In this document: in pieces, positions 7,743 to 16,653 of the stretch
Numbering within the stretch: the stretch's first letter is position 1
How the letters are laid out: each line of letters starts with the position of its first letter
Assembly (NCBI GenBank): GCA_020849615.1
Contig: JADLFW010000006.1
Span: 1-64,000, forward strand
DNA from: Phycisphaerales bacterium
GTDB taxonomy: Bacteria > Planctomycetota > Phycisphaerae > Phycisphaerales > UBA1924
DNA length: 64,000 nucleotides
Direction of reading: 5' to 3'
The notes under the pieces: model-generated
What the model saw: only the letters and a program-made list of their open reading frames with translations
Told to the model about the DNA's origin: nothing
Databases searched by the model: none
Program-made: the position numbers and the translations under genes

Positions 7743-10337
7743 ATGCATCTTCCCATATCTGGAGCGCCCGCCATGGCCTCGCCGATGGTCTCGGCGATGC
7801 AGGGCGGAGCCGGCAGCAGCACAACATCACCCATCCCCGGTTCGAGCGGGGTTCGTCGCCTCAACCGCGATGACCTGATCGCGCTCGGCCAGTCGGGCCG
7901 CCCGTGGGCGTTCCTGCCCATCGCCCTCCAAGTCACCGCTACCCACCCCAAAGACCTCGGCCTGCGCCTGCTGCTCGCCGCCAACTGGGCCCGGCTCTCC
8001 TTACCCACCCCCGCGATCGAAGTCCTCCACGGGCTGCCCGCCGAAGCCGCCGAGATTCCGGAAGTTCGTTCCCTGCTCACCGCAACCCGCCTCATGCCCG
8101 CCGATGCCATCCCGCCCGCGCAGCGCATCGCCACCTGCCGGGCCAACCTCATCGCGCTCGGTGACCGCGGCCCGGGCCTTGGCCCGGACTTTGATTCCTG
8201 GGCCGGCCGCACCCACGCCGTCGAGTGCTGCCGGGCCGCCGATGGCAACATCATCCACCGCACCCGCGCCGCCGACCCGGTCCCTGCCGGGCCGTGGCTC
8301 AGCGTCGCCGACCACACCGCGACCGCCGCGACCTGGGATGCCCGCATCGCCGCGGACAACCGCGCTGCCGAGCGCCCGCTCATCCTCGAGGGCGTCGACC
8401 CCCCCTGGCTCCTGGCCCGGCTCCTCACCCGCCGGGCCGACCGCAAAGACACCTACCGCCCGCGCCTCACTATCCTCCAGCTGGACCGCTCCGAGTTCTT
8501 CGATGGCCTGTCGCTGCTTGACATGACCAGCGGGCTGCGCGGTGACCACATCATCGCGTTCACGGGCCCGGATGCCGGCGAGCGGCTGAGAGCAGACCTG
8601 CGCAATCGCCTGGAGTACGACATCTCCGGCCCGGTCACTTCTCTGCTCTCGGTCCGAACCCGCCTCGCGCCGGGCCCGGTCGAAATCGCCAGCGAAGCGG
8701 GCCGCGAACAGCAGGCCCTCACCGAACGCCTCCACGCCCAGGTCCAGCAGTTCTATGCGGGCCGCGGACCGGGTTACTGGGCCCGACGCTACCGCGATGC
8801 CCTCGCCGGCGCGGGCGAACCCCTCCGCGTGCTCATCCCCACCACGCGCAACTCCACGTTCGTCAAGCACGCCAGCGCCGACCTCGCCGATGCCTTCAGC
8901 CGCCTCGGCATGCGGGCCGAGCTGCTCATCGAGCCCGATGACGCCACCCGCATGGCCGCCCCCTCGTACCTCCGCCGCTTCGCCGAGCTCCGGCCCGACC
9001 TCGTGGTCCTCATCAACTACCCCCGGGCCATGATGGCCGATGCCATCCCCGCCGACCTCCCGTTCATCTGCTGGCTCCAGGACGCCATGCCGCACCTCTT
9101 CAGCCCTGAACGCGGCGCAGCGCACGGGCCGCTCGATTTTCTGGCGGGGCATCTCTTCGAGGAGCTCTTCTCCCGCCACGGCTACCCGCGCGACCGGGCC
9201 TTCGAATCCACCATCCTCGCCAGCGAATCCAAGTTCCACACCGCCGCCATCCACACCTCCGATCGCGCCCGCTTCGAGTGCGAGATCGCCTACGTCAGCC
9301 ACCAGAGCGAAACCCCCCAGGCCCAGCACACACGCCTCCGTGCACAGTTCGCCGAAAAGACCTCAATTGCCCGTGCCATTGACCGGCTCGCCCCGGTCGT
9401 GCAGCGAGCCGTCGCCCGCCCTCCGGGCATGATGGCGACGCTGCTCGCCCACGACCTCGCCCGCGAAGCACTGCGAGAGGAAATGGGCTCCGATCCCGAG
9501 CCGGGCCTGGTCGATCGCGTGGCCCGCGCTTACATCGAGCCCTATGCCGACCGCCTGATCCGGCACGAGACGCTCCGCTGGGCCTCCGATACGGCCGAAC
9601 GCCGCGGCTGGCGGCTGATGCTCTACGGCCGCGGCTGGGAGCAGCACCCCCGCCTCGCCGCCCACGCCGCGGGCGAACTCGCGCACGGGGATGCCCTGCG
9701 GATGTCTTACCAGTGCGCCGCGGTCCACCTGCACATGACGACCCACTCGCTGGTGCACCAGCGCCTCATGGAGTGCATCCTCTCCGGCGGCTTTCCGCTC
9801 TGCCGCCTGCACGCCGCGGAGGTGTGGGAGATCACCTGGTGGCTCACGCACGAAGGCATCGCGGAGGGCGCCCGTCCCATTCCGGGCCCGATCCCTGCGG
9901 GTTATCCCGATACCTTCCGCACCATCAGCTGGGCCGATGCCCCGTCACTCATGAAACTCGCCGCGGCGTTGCAGCGGCTGGACCTGCTGGATCAGGTCTA
10001 CCCGCCCATCGATGGCGCCACCCTCGGCCCGCGCGTGAACTGGAAGGACTACCACCCCGCGCCCGGGCCGGAGGTCTACCGCCCCGACCGCTTCTGCGCT
10101 TACTGGGCCCTGAACGAGCAGCACGACATGTTCTTCCACGATGCTGCGACGATGGAGCGGCGCATTGAGCAGGTTCTTGCGCGGCCGGACCATCGTGAAA
10201 TCGCTTCCGCCGCGGCCCGGCGTCGCATCTCGGCCCGATCTACCTACACCGGGCTGGCCCGGCGCATGGTTGAGTTCATTCGCGACCGCCTGGCCGATCA
10301 ATCAGCCGCCCCGGCCCCCCGGAAAGACGCGGCGTAA
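7743..10337 (+). CDS. large CgeB-like glycosyltransferase
   Basis: About 864 aa. Residues about 350-430 form a first GT-B Rossmann half ('LRVLIPTTRNSTFVKHASADLADAF', then 'LVVLINYPRAMM'). Residues about 610-720 form the second half, with 'WRLMLYGRGWEQHP' and 'YQCAAVHLHMTTHSLVHQRLMECILSGGFPL', which resembles the CgeB/YkvP-type glycosyltransferase family 1 domain. The first 270 residues are of unknown type. The likely role is transfer of a sugar onto a cell-surface or extracellular acceptor. The start could be ATG 7743 (GGAG 9 nt upstream) or ATG 7773 (GGAG 8 nt upstream). A GT2 gene follows 35 nt downstream, opening the glycan cluster. Confidence 0.75.
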   Translation: MHLPISGAPAMASPMVSAMQGGAGSSTTSPIPGSSGVRRLNRDDLIALGQSGRPWAFLPIALQVTATHPKDLGLRLLLAANWARLSLPTPAIEVLHGLPAEAAEIPEVRSLLTATRLMPADAIPPAQRIATCRANLIALGDRGPGLGPDFDSWAGRTHAVECCRAADGNIIHRTRAADPVPAGPWLSVADHTATAATWDARIAADNRAAERPLILEGVDPPWLLARLLTRRADRKDTYRPRLTILQLDRSEFFDGLSLLDMTSGLRGDHIIAFTGPDAGERLRADLRNRLEYDISGPVTSLLSVRTRLAPGPVEIASEAGREQQALTERLHAQVQQFYAGRGPGYWARRYRDALAGAGEPLRVLIPTTRNSTFVKHASADLADAFSRLGMRAELLIEPDDATRMAAPSYLRRFAELRPDLVVLINYPRAMMADAIPADLPFICWLQDAMPHLFSPERGAAHGPLDFLAGHLFEELFSRHGYPRDRAFESTILASESKFHTAAIHTSDRARFECEIAYVSHQSETPQAQHTRLRAQFAEKTSIARAIDRLAPVVQRAVARPPGMMATLLAHDLAREALREEMGSDPEPGLVDRVARAYIEPYADRLIRHETLRWASDTAERRGWRLMLYGRGWEQHPRLAAHAAGELAHGDALRMSYQCAAVHLHMTTHSLVHQRLMECILSGGFPLCRLHAAEVWEITWWLTHEGIAEGARPIPGPIPAGYPDTFRTISWADAPSLMKLAAALQRLDLLDQVYPPIDGATLGPRVNWKDYHPAPGPEVYRPDRFCAYWALNEQHDMFFHDAATMERRIEQVLARPDHREIASAAARRRISARSTYTGLARRMVEFIRDRLADQSAAPAPRKDAA

Positions 10338-10372
10338 CCGCGAGTTATCTCCCGTTCGCGCCGGGCGGCAGG

Positions 10373-11695
10373 ATGCCCACCCCGGAACCGGATCGACCAC
10401 GGATGGCGCACCAGCTCGATTTCCTCATCCCGGCCCGCAACGCCGAACACACCATCGGCGACACCCTGGCTAGCCTCCGGGCCCAGGTTTTGCCGCAATG
10501 GCGCGCCCTGATCGTCGATGATGGCAGCACCGATCGCACCCCGGCGGCCGCGGAGGCGGTGGGGGATGATCGAATCAGCGTTCTCCGTCGCCCCGGCGAG
10601 GGTGTCGCCGCGGCCCGCAACGCCGCCTTCGCCGCGACCTCTGCGGAACTGGTCTGCTTCCTCGATGCGGATGATGTGGTCACCCCCGGCTTCGCGCAGC
10701 GAATGACCGCAGCGATCGGCGGGTCGGATGCGGTGTCCTGCGCGTATGCCTACGCCGGGCCCGCGCTCGAACCCTCCGGCTGGACGGTGACACCCGGGCC
10801 GGAAGACCACTCGCCATCGCGACTTGCGGAACTCAACCCGTTCTCCATCGGCGCCCTGGTCTTCCGCCGCGAAGCGCTGGCCCGGCTTCCAGGGCCCCTT
10901 TTCCCGCTTGTATCCCGCCACGAGGACTGGGAGATGCTCCTGCGGTTCAGCGCCGCCAGGGCCCGCTGGGCGCCGGTCGTTCCCGACGCCCTGTTCACGT
11001 ACCGGCTCCGGCCCGACTCCCGCACGACGGGCCTGCGGGCCATGTGGCTGGATGGCCTCACCCTGATCGGGCGGTATCACCCTTCGCATTCCGAGGTCGG
11101 GCCCGCGCAGCGCCGCTGGACGCTCCGCAGCCTGGCCCGCGCGGTGGTTCGGGAGGACCACGATCTCGCCGCAGATATGCTGGCCCGGCTCGCCGGGCTT
11201 ACCAGCCAGGATGAGGGAACGCTTACAGGCGCCCTGCGCTGGGCTCTGCGGCGGGAAGTCATCGCGGGCGCCATGACCGATCCGGGCCCGGCCGGCCTGA
11301 TCTCGCTCCTGTCCCGCTTTGTCCCATCCGAGCGCGCACAGGTGCTGGCGGCCCGCGCAGCGGAGCCGGGCCGGTACTGGGCCCGCATCGCCCGGGCTGC
11401 CATCGAGCGACTCTCTCCCGCGCGCACGCTTGTGCTGTTCGGAATGGGCCGCAACGGCCGCGAGCTGGCCGGCCAACTGGAAGAGCTTGGTCACCATGCG
11501 GCGTGGATCGACGAACATTCCCCTGTTCAGGGCGAGATGCGACGGCTGACGATCGCTGATCTTGGTCCCTGGCACACGGTGATCATCACGCCAGATGATC
11601 GCGTGGGCATCCTGGAACGCCTGCAGCGCACCGGCGCTGAGATCTGGCTGCCCGAGGACCTCGCCACACCCCCAATGGAGGGGCTCGCGGCATGA
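10373..11695 (+). CDS. GT2 glycosyltransferase with C-terminal Rossmann-like domain
   Basis: A 440-aa protein. The N-terminal GT-A domain has the hallmarks of family 2: 'FLIPARNAEHTIGDTLASL' at residue about 16, 'ALIVDDGSTDRTP' near 46, 'GVAAARNAAFA' near 78 and the metal-site 'CFLDADDVV' near 97. The C-terminal 90 residues form a separate unit with strand-glycine loop 'TLVLFGMGRNGREL', then 'VIITPDD', which looks like a Rossmann nucleotide-binding fold. The same tail occurs in the GT2 proteins at 17440-18909 and 18906-20231. Donor and acceptor are unknown. It lies 35 nt downstream of the CgeB-like gene, so co-transcription is likely. Confidence 0.82.
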   Translation: MPTPEPDRPRMAHQLDFLIPARNAEHTIGDTLASLRAQVLPQWRALIVDDGSTDRTPAAAEAVGDDRISVLRRPGEGVAAARNAAFAATSAELVCFLDADDVVTPGFAQRMTAAIGGSDAVSCAYAYAGPALEPSGWTVTPGPEDHSPSRLAELNPFSIGALVFRREALARLPGPLFPLVSRHEDWEMLLRFSAARARWAPVVPDALFTYRLRPDSRTTGLRAMWLDGLTLIGRYHPSHSEVGPAQRRWTLRSLARAVVREDHDLAADMLARLAGLTSQDEGTLTGALRWALRREVIAGAMTDPGPAGLISLLSRFVPSERAQVLAARAAEPGRYWARIARAAIERLSPARTLVLFGMGRNGRELAGQLEELGHHAAWIDEHSPVQGEMRRLTIADLGPWHTVIITPDDRVGILERLQRTGAEIWLPEDLATPPMEGLAA

Positions 11696-11836
11696 CCGGG
11701 CTGGACCACGATCGGTCCGCGGCGGCCGGGGGGGGCCGGCATTCCCGGAACTTGCGTTATCTGCCCGCCCCGACTTATCGGGGCCCGCCCAGAGACCGAT
11801 AGATCTCCGCCTTCGCTGGCCCCCTTGGAGCTACCT

Positions 11837-13207
11837 ATGAGGATCGCGTTCATCGGGATGGGCAAACTCGGATTCCCCTGTGCCGTCGCGCTGGCCATGA
11901 AGGGCCACCAGGTCTTCGGCTACGACACCAACTCCACCCTGATCGAGGGGTACACGCGCGGCGAGGTCACCCCCTTCGAGCCGGGGCTGGACCAGCAGTA
12001 CGCCTCCTGCAGGGACAACATCAAGTTCTGCGCTTCGATCGATGAGGCCGTCGGCGCCTCCGAAGCGATCTTCGTCGCGACCCCCACACCGCACGCCCCG
12101 AGCCACGATGGCTCCTTCCCCTACGACGGCGTGCCGCGGGACTTCGACAACTCGTTCATCGAGACCTGCCTCGTTGACATCGGCCGGGCCATCCGCACCC
12201 ACGCCCGCGATGGTGTCTTCCGCAACGTGCTGGTAATCTCGACGGTGACGCCCGGCACGATGGTGAACCAGCTGGGCCCGGCGACGGAAAAGGCGGCGGG
12301 GCGAGCGATCGGCGACGGCTGGACGATGGTGTACAACCCGTTCTTCATCGGGCAGTCAACGGTCGTCAAGGACTTCCTGCAACCCGAGTTCGTGCTGCTG
12401 GGCTGCCCGGTGAACGACGGCGGCGCGGGCGAGCGGCTGAGCCGGGCCCTGTACTCCACGCTGCACGATCGCCCGATCTGCCCGATGAACTGGACCGAGG
12501 CCGAGTGCGTGAAGCTCTGCTACAACACCTACCTGGGCCTGAAGGTGCTCTTCGCCAACACGGTGATGGAGCTCGCGCACCGCATGGGCCACGTCAACTG
12601 CGATGTCGTCAACGGCACGCTGAAGCTGGCCAGGGACCGCCTGGTGAGCCCCAAGTACATGGATGGCGGGATGGCGGATGGCGGCCCGTGCCACGGGCGG
12701 GACCAGATGGCCATGTCGTTCACGGCCCGCAGCCTGGGGCTGCGGTACAACATCTTTGATGCGATCAACCACGGGCGCGATGAGCAGACCTCGTGGCTGG
12801 CGGATGTGATTCTCGAGGAGCGGGCCGGGCGGCCCGTCGTGCTGCTGGGCATGGCCTTCAAGGAGAACACCAACCAGACGCAGGGCAGCCCGGCGCTGCT
12901 CCTCGCGAACATCCTGCGGCAGAAGGGCGTCTTCCCGGTGATGCACGACCCGGCGATCCGGCCGGATGCGGAGCTGCCGACCAAGCCCGCGGTGTACTTC
13001 ATCGCGACGCGCTGGAGCGAGTACCGAAACTTCGCGTTCCGCCCGGGCGACACGGTGATCGACCCGTGGCGGATGATCAAGGACGTCGGGCCCGGCGTGA
13101 AGCTGATCTCGCTGGGCGCGGGGCGCAACGAAGCGGTGACGATCACGACCGAATCGTTCCGCAACGGGGCGACGAAGGCCGCGACGCCGCTGGCGAAGGC
13201 GGTGTGA
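11837..13207 (+). CDS. UDP-glucose/GDP-mannose dehydrogenase family protein
   Basis: A 456-aa NAD-dependent nucleotide-sugar 6-dehydrogenase that would oxidise an NDP-hexose to the uronic acid. The N-terminal Rossmann domain has MRIAFIGMGKLGFP at residue 1. The helix motif 'EAECVKLCYNTYLGLKVLFANTV' (about 221-243) matches the family's conserved Lys/Asn helix. The catalytic Cys is C285 in 'DGGPCHGRD' (family consensus GGxCFxKD). A C-terminal UDP-binding half has 'VLLGMAFKENTNQTQGSPAL'. The exact substrate (UDP-Glc, UDP-ManNAc, GDP-Man) is not determinable here. The ATG at 11837 has TTGGAG 6 nt upstream. It probably supplies an acidic sugar donor to the neighbouring transferases. Confidence 0.88.
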   Translation: MRIAFIGMGKLGFPCAVALAMKGHQVFGYDTNSTLIEGYTRGEVTPFEPGLDQQYASCRDNIKFCASIDEAVGASEAIFVATPTPHAPSHDGSFPYDGVPRDFDNSFIETCLVDIGRAIRTHARDGVFRNVLVISTVTPGTMVNQLGPATEKAAGRAIGDGWTMVYNPFFIGQSTVVKDFLQPEFVLLGCPVNDGGAGERLSRALYSTLHDRPICPMNWTEAECVKLCYNTYLGLKVLFANTVMELAHRMGHVNCDVVNGTLKLARDRLVSPKYMDGGMADGGPCHGRDQMAMSFTARSLGLRYNIFDAINHGRDEQTSWLADVILEERAGRPVVLLGMAFKENTNQTQGSPALLLANILRQKGVFPVMHDPAIRPDAELPTKPAVYFIATRWSEYRNFAFRPGDTVIDPWRMIKDVGPGVKLISLGAGRNEAVTITTESFRNGATKAATPLAKAV

Positions 13208-13235
13208 GCCGCCGGAACAAACGGCAAGGATGCCT

Positions 13236-14129
13236 ATGCAGCTCAAGACGGTCGCGATCTACCGCCTGCTCTACGGCTCCGACTTCATCGGGGAGTCGCT
13301 GGCCTCCATCTACGACCACTGCGAGCACATCCTGTGCTTCGTGGGGCACGAGATGTTCGGGGGCGGGCGGATAATCAACTACTTCGGGCACGATGTGTAC
13401 CTGCCGCACGACATCGACGGACTGACCGACGCGATCCGCGCCTGGAAGGCCGAGCACGACCGCCACGGCAAGGTGCGCATCCTCGACAATCCCCACGCCA
13501 CCGACCTGAAGAACCAGGTTGGCCGGATGATCAATACCGAGGTCATCCCAAACTACGACTGCACGCACGTGCTGTTCGTCGAGGCCGACGAGGTATGGCA
13601 CGAGCGGACCATCGGCGAGCTCTTCGACCTGGCCTCGCGCAGCGACGAGGATGAGTACATGGCCGCGGCCTGCCACCTGTTCTGGCGCTCGCCGCGGTTC
13701 GTCTCGACGCGGACCAACCCCTACGCCGTGATGCGGGCCCTGAAGGGCCGCCGCCAGATCGGCCCGACGGGGCACGCGCTGATGAGCGCGGGCAACGACG
13801 TCCGCCGCCGCACGGACGAGCGGATGAAGATCCACAACTTCGGGTTCGCGGCCGGGGAGCGGACGATCTTCTGGAAGCACCTGACGGCGCTCTCGTTCAG
13901 CCGCGACCAGAAGCTGGATTCGCCGCCGCGCGAGGAGTGGTTCGAGCACGTGTGGCGCCCGTGGAACTGGGAGACCAACCGCCGGCGCGACCTGTGCCCG
14001 TCGATCGGCTACGAGACCGCCTTCCCGGCCGCGGAGGAGTACCCCTTCGAGATGCTGCCGGCGATCATGAAGGAACGCATCAGGACGCGGCCGCTGCCCG
14101 AGTGGGCCCGCGCGGAGGCCCGAGCATGA
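13236..14129 (+). CDS. GT-A-like glycosyltransferase
   Basis: A 297-aa protein beginning 'MQLKTVAIYRLLYGSDFIGESLASIYDHC'. This resembles the first strand and helix of GT-A enzymes that open with an 'xxYRN/GSxFIxESL' block. The 'THVLFVEADEVWHE' strand (about residues 108-121) carries an acidic EADE in the place of the DxD metal site. Several His/Trp-rich segments follow. It is cytoplasmic, with no signal or membrane segment. It probably belongs to a divergent glycosyltransferase-2-like family; the substrate is unknown. The second ATG (13236) is preferred because AAGGA lies 5 nt upstream; another ATG lies at 13230. Its stop overlaps the radical SAM start as ATGA, so the two proteins are translationally coupled. 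Confidence 0.7.
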   Translation: MQLKTVAIYRLLYGSDFIGESLASIYDHCEHILCFVGHEMFGGGRIINYFGHDVYLPHDIDGLTDAIRAWKAEHDRHGKVRILDNPHATDLKNQVGRMINTEVIPNYDCTHVLFVEADEVWHERTIGELFDLASRSDEDEYMAAACHLFWRSPRFVSTRTNPYAVMRALKGRRQIGPTGHALMSAGNDVRRRTDERMKIHNFGFAAGERTIFWKHLTALSFSRDQKLDSPPREEWFEHVWRPWNWETNRRRDLCPSIGYETAFPAAEEYPFEMLPAIMKERIRTRPLPEWARAEARA

Positions 14130-15298
14130 CCTGCCTTGACCGCCAGGCGTCGCCGCCGGGCCGCGCGGATGTGCTGCTCTCGGTGAACGGGCGGGTGACG
14201 CCCGTCTCGCCACGCGAACACGCGGCCCGGCACGATCTGCCCGAGGAGTTCCGCGACCGCCAGCCCAGCGAGATGGAGCACCGCTTCACCTCGACGGGGG
14301 TCAAGTTCTGGAAGCACCGGGACGCGATGGAGTCGTACCGGGCGGGCACGGGCCGGACGGTGATCTCGACGCACGTCGCCCCCGAGGGCCGCTGCAACCT
14401 CAAGTGCGGGTACTGCTCGGTCAGCGAGCGCACGCTGCACAACACGATCGCCCTGCCCACCATCATCGACTACCTCACCAAGCTGAAGAGCCGCGGGCTG
14501 AAGGCCGTGATCCTGACGGGCGGCGGCGAGCCGACGCTCTACAAGGAGTTCAACCCGCTGGGCGAGTGGATCCTCGACCAGGGGCTCGAGATCGCGCTGA
14601 TCAGCAACGGAACGCAGTTCAACCGCGTCAGCGACCGCATCATGCAGAACCTGACGTGGCTGCGGATCTCGATGAACGTGTTCAAGAAGTGGGAGGAGAA
14701 GATCGTCGTCCCCGTCGACCGCCTGACGGCCAAAACGACCGTCGGCATGTCGATCTGCTACAGCGGCGAGAACAAGGACCAGGCCTTCCTTCGCGCCGTC
14801 GGCGGGTGGGCCGAGAGGTTCAACATCTCTTACGTCCGCGTGCTCCCCGACTGCATGCTCCCCCAGGAGCAGCTCCTCCGCGAGCACGGCGAGCTCAAGA
14901 CGCTCTTCGGTGACATGACGGGCGGGAGCCGCTTCTTCCACCAGTTCAAGGTCCACGGCGCCCCCTGCCAGGGCAAGTGCCACCAGGCGTACTTCCGCCC
15001 GTACCTCTCGGAGGCGATCAACCCCGCGACGGGCCGGCCCGGGCTGGTCTTCCCCTGCGACTCGGTCGTGCTGAACGACCAGGCCCAGCAGTTCAAGCCG
15101 CTCTTCGGGCTGTGCGGGCCCGAGGACATCCTCGACTACCTCGACGGCAAGATCGCCCAGCCGTTCGACGCCACCCGCGACTGCACGGGATGCGTGTTCA
15201 CGCGGAACGTGGACATGCTCGATCACTACGCCAGGACCGGCGAGCACCAGTTCGACCGCTACGCCGATGCGGAGGTCAATCATGCCAACTTCGTCTGA
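14126..15298 (+). CDS. radical SAM protein with Cys-rich C-terminus
   Basis: A 390-aa protein with the canonical [4Fe-4S]-SAM motif CNLKCGYCS (Cys 90, 94, 97), then 'LTGGGEPTLYKEF' (the GGE SAM-binding motif) near residue 132. The C-terminal third contains CQGKC, PCDS, a further Cys and DCTGC. This pattern is consistent with a SPASM- or Twitch-like auxiliary Fe-S cluster. Such enzymes modify peptides, sugars or lipids. The position between a GT-A-like protein and two methyltransferases in a nucleotide-sugar operon suggests sugar or glycan modification (inference). The ATG overlaps the preceding stop. It overlaps the next gene by 17 nt. Another in-frame ATG opens 'MEHRF' at residue 50. Confidence 0.85.
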   Translation: MTCLDRQASPPGRADVLLSVNGRVTPVSPREHAARHDLPEEFRDRQPSEMEHRFTSTGVKFWKHRDAMESYRAGTGRTVISTHVAPEGRCNLKCGYCSVSERTLHNTIALPTIIDYLTKLKSRGLKAVILTGGGEPTLYKEFNPLGEWILDQGLEIALISNGTQFNRVSDRIMQNLTWLRISMNVFKKWEEKIVVPVDRLTAKTTVGMSICYSGENKDQAFLRAVGGWAERFNISYVRVLPDCMLPQEQLLREHGELKTLFGDMTGGSRFFHQFKVHGAPCQGKCHQAYFRPYLSEAINPATGRPGLVFPCDSVVLNDQAQQFKPLFGLCGPEDILDYLDGKIAQPFDATRDCTGCVFTRNVDMLDHYARTGEHQFDRYADAEVNHANFV

Positions 15299-15992
15299 TA
15301 CGGCCGCGCTGGCCAAGCTCACGGCCGAGGCGGCCCGGCAGTACGACGAGTCGTACTACGAGCGTGGCGTGGAGACCGGCAAGTCCTGCTATTCCAACTA
15401 CCGGTGGCTCCCCGAGCTGACCATCCCCATGGCGATGATCATGATCGACACGCTGGGGATCCGCCCGCGGCAGAGCGTGCTGGACTTCGGGTGCGCCAAG
15501 GGCTTCGTCGTCAAGGCGCTCCGCATGCTCCGCCGCGAGGCCGAGGGGATCGATGTCTCGGCCTACGCCATCGAGCAGGCCGACAAGGACGTGGCGGGCC
15601 ACTGCCACCTCATCGGCGACCTCGACGCCTGGTCTCTCACCCGCAGGTTCGACCACATCATCGCCAAGGATGTCCTCGAGCACGTTCCCTACGAGGCGAT
15701 CGAGGACACCGTCCGGGCCATGGCCCGCATGACCCACTCGCTCATGGTCGTCGTGCCGCTGGGCCGCGCGGGCCGCTACGTGATCGAGGCCTACGAGCGC
15801 GACGCCACTCACGTCATCCGCGAGGATGCCCACTGGTGGATGGAGCTGCTCGAGCGCCACTTCCACGAGGTCAGCTGGCAGCACCACATCGACGGGTTGA
15901 AGGACAACTGGTACCGCGTGGACCCCAAGGGCAACGCGGTGCTGATCGCCAGGAACTCGAGAGTGTCGTCGACCCTGAAGATGGTCGCCTGA
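15282..15992 (+). CDS. class I SAM-dependent methyltransferase
   Basis: A 236-aa Rossmann methyltransferase. SAM-binding motif I is 'SVLDFGCAKGFVVKAL' (about residues 67-82). The acidic residue of motif II is in 'AEGIDVSAYAIEQA', and motif IV is 'FDHIIAKDVLEHVP' near residue 125. The product class (O-, N- or C-methylation) cannot be read from sequence. GGAGG lies 6 nt before the ATG at 15282, inside the radical SAM gene, so the two are coupled with a 17-nt overlap. A role in methylating a product of the radical SAM or glycosylation step is inferred from the operon only. Confidence 0.82.
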   Translation: MPTSSDTAALAKLTAEAARQYDESYYERGVETGKSCYSNYRWLPELTIPMAMIMIDTLGIRPRQSVLDFGCAKGFVVKALRMLRREAEGIDVSAYAIEQADKDVAGHCHLIGDLDAWSLTRRFDHIIAKDVLEHVPYEAIEDTVRAMARMTHSLMVVVPLGRAGRYVIEAYERDATHVIREDAHWWMELLERHFHEVSWQHHIDGLKDNWYRVDPKGNAVLIARNSRVSSTLKMVA

Positions 15993-16020
15993 GCCCGAAG
16001 AGGTCGGAGAAACACAAGAC

Positions 16021-16605
16021 ATGATTCAGGATCTGCAACATCGCGCCGAGTTCTGGGCGGAGCATCACCGGGTGCCGTGCCAGGGCGACTCGATCGCCAG
16101 GCCGTTCGTGCATGTACCGGGGTGGCGAGGGCTTGTCACGGGACGCAGCGTGCTGGAGATCGGCCCCGGCGAGGGACGCCAGTTTGCCGAGCTGCGTCCG
16201 CTCGCCGCCTCATATGCCATCGCCGACATCGTGCCCAAGGTCCTCGAGAATGTCATGTACCGGCACGCCGGGCGACACCTGATCACCAGCTACCATGCCG
16301 ACGAGTTCGGCGAACGGTTCGACGTCATCTGCTTCTGGTACGTGCTCCACCACGTGCTCCGCGATGAGGGCTCCGCGTTCTTCGAGTTCATCGAGCGGCA
16401 TCTCGCTGAGGGCGGCGATGTGATCTTCAACACACCCAGCGCCTCCCAAAGCGTCGGTGTCACTCAGGACGGCGGCAACGGCACGGAGACCACGCCGTGG
16501 CAGCCCGATGAGGTCGAAGCGCTGCTGCATCGGGTCGGGCTGGGGATTGTCCACCGGGCCGAGCTCGCGCACAACTGCCTCGTCATCCATGCCCGACGCG
16601 GTTGA
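16021..16605 (+). CDS. class I SAM-dependent methyltransferase
   Basis: A 194-aa methyltransferase. Motif I is 'SVLEIGPGEGRQFAEL' (about residues 43-58). An acidic motif II lies near 'YAIADIVPKV', and 'FDVICFWYVLHHVL' near residue 100 matches post-motif III/IV of the Methyltransf_11/23 type. It is unrelated in detail to the methyltransferase just upstream, so two distinct methylations are possible. The gap to the previous gene is 28 nt and contains GGAG (in 'aggtcggagaaac'), so it is probably the last gene of the plus-strand glycan operon. It converges with the minus-strand gene ending at 16654; no clear terminator was seen in the 48-nt gap. Confidence 0.8.
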   Translation: MIQDLQHRAEFWAEHHRVPCQGDSIARPFVHVPGWRGLVTGRSVLEIGPGEGRQFAELRPLAASYAIADIVPKVLENVMYRHAGRHLITSYHADEFGERFDVICFWYVLHHVLRDEGSAFFEFIERHLAEGGDVIFNTPSASQSVGVTQDGGNGTETTPWQPDEVEALLHRVGLGIVHRAELAHNCLVIHARRG

Positions 16606-16653
16606 CCGCGCCGTCAGTACTCGCGCCCGGTCCTGCCGCTCGGAACGCGGCGG

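Noticed and set aside
11696..11836. Promoter TTGCGT-17-TTATCG before the nucleotide-sugar dehydrogenase
   Set aside because: Both hexamers are weak; not listed as a feature, though the gap could hold a promoter.
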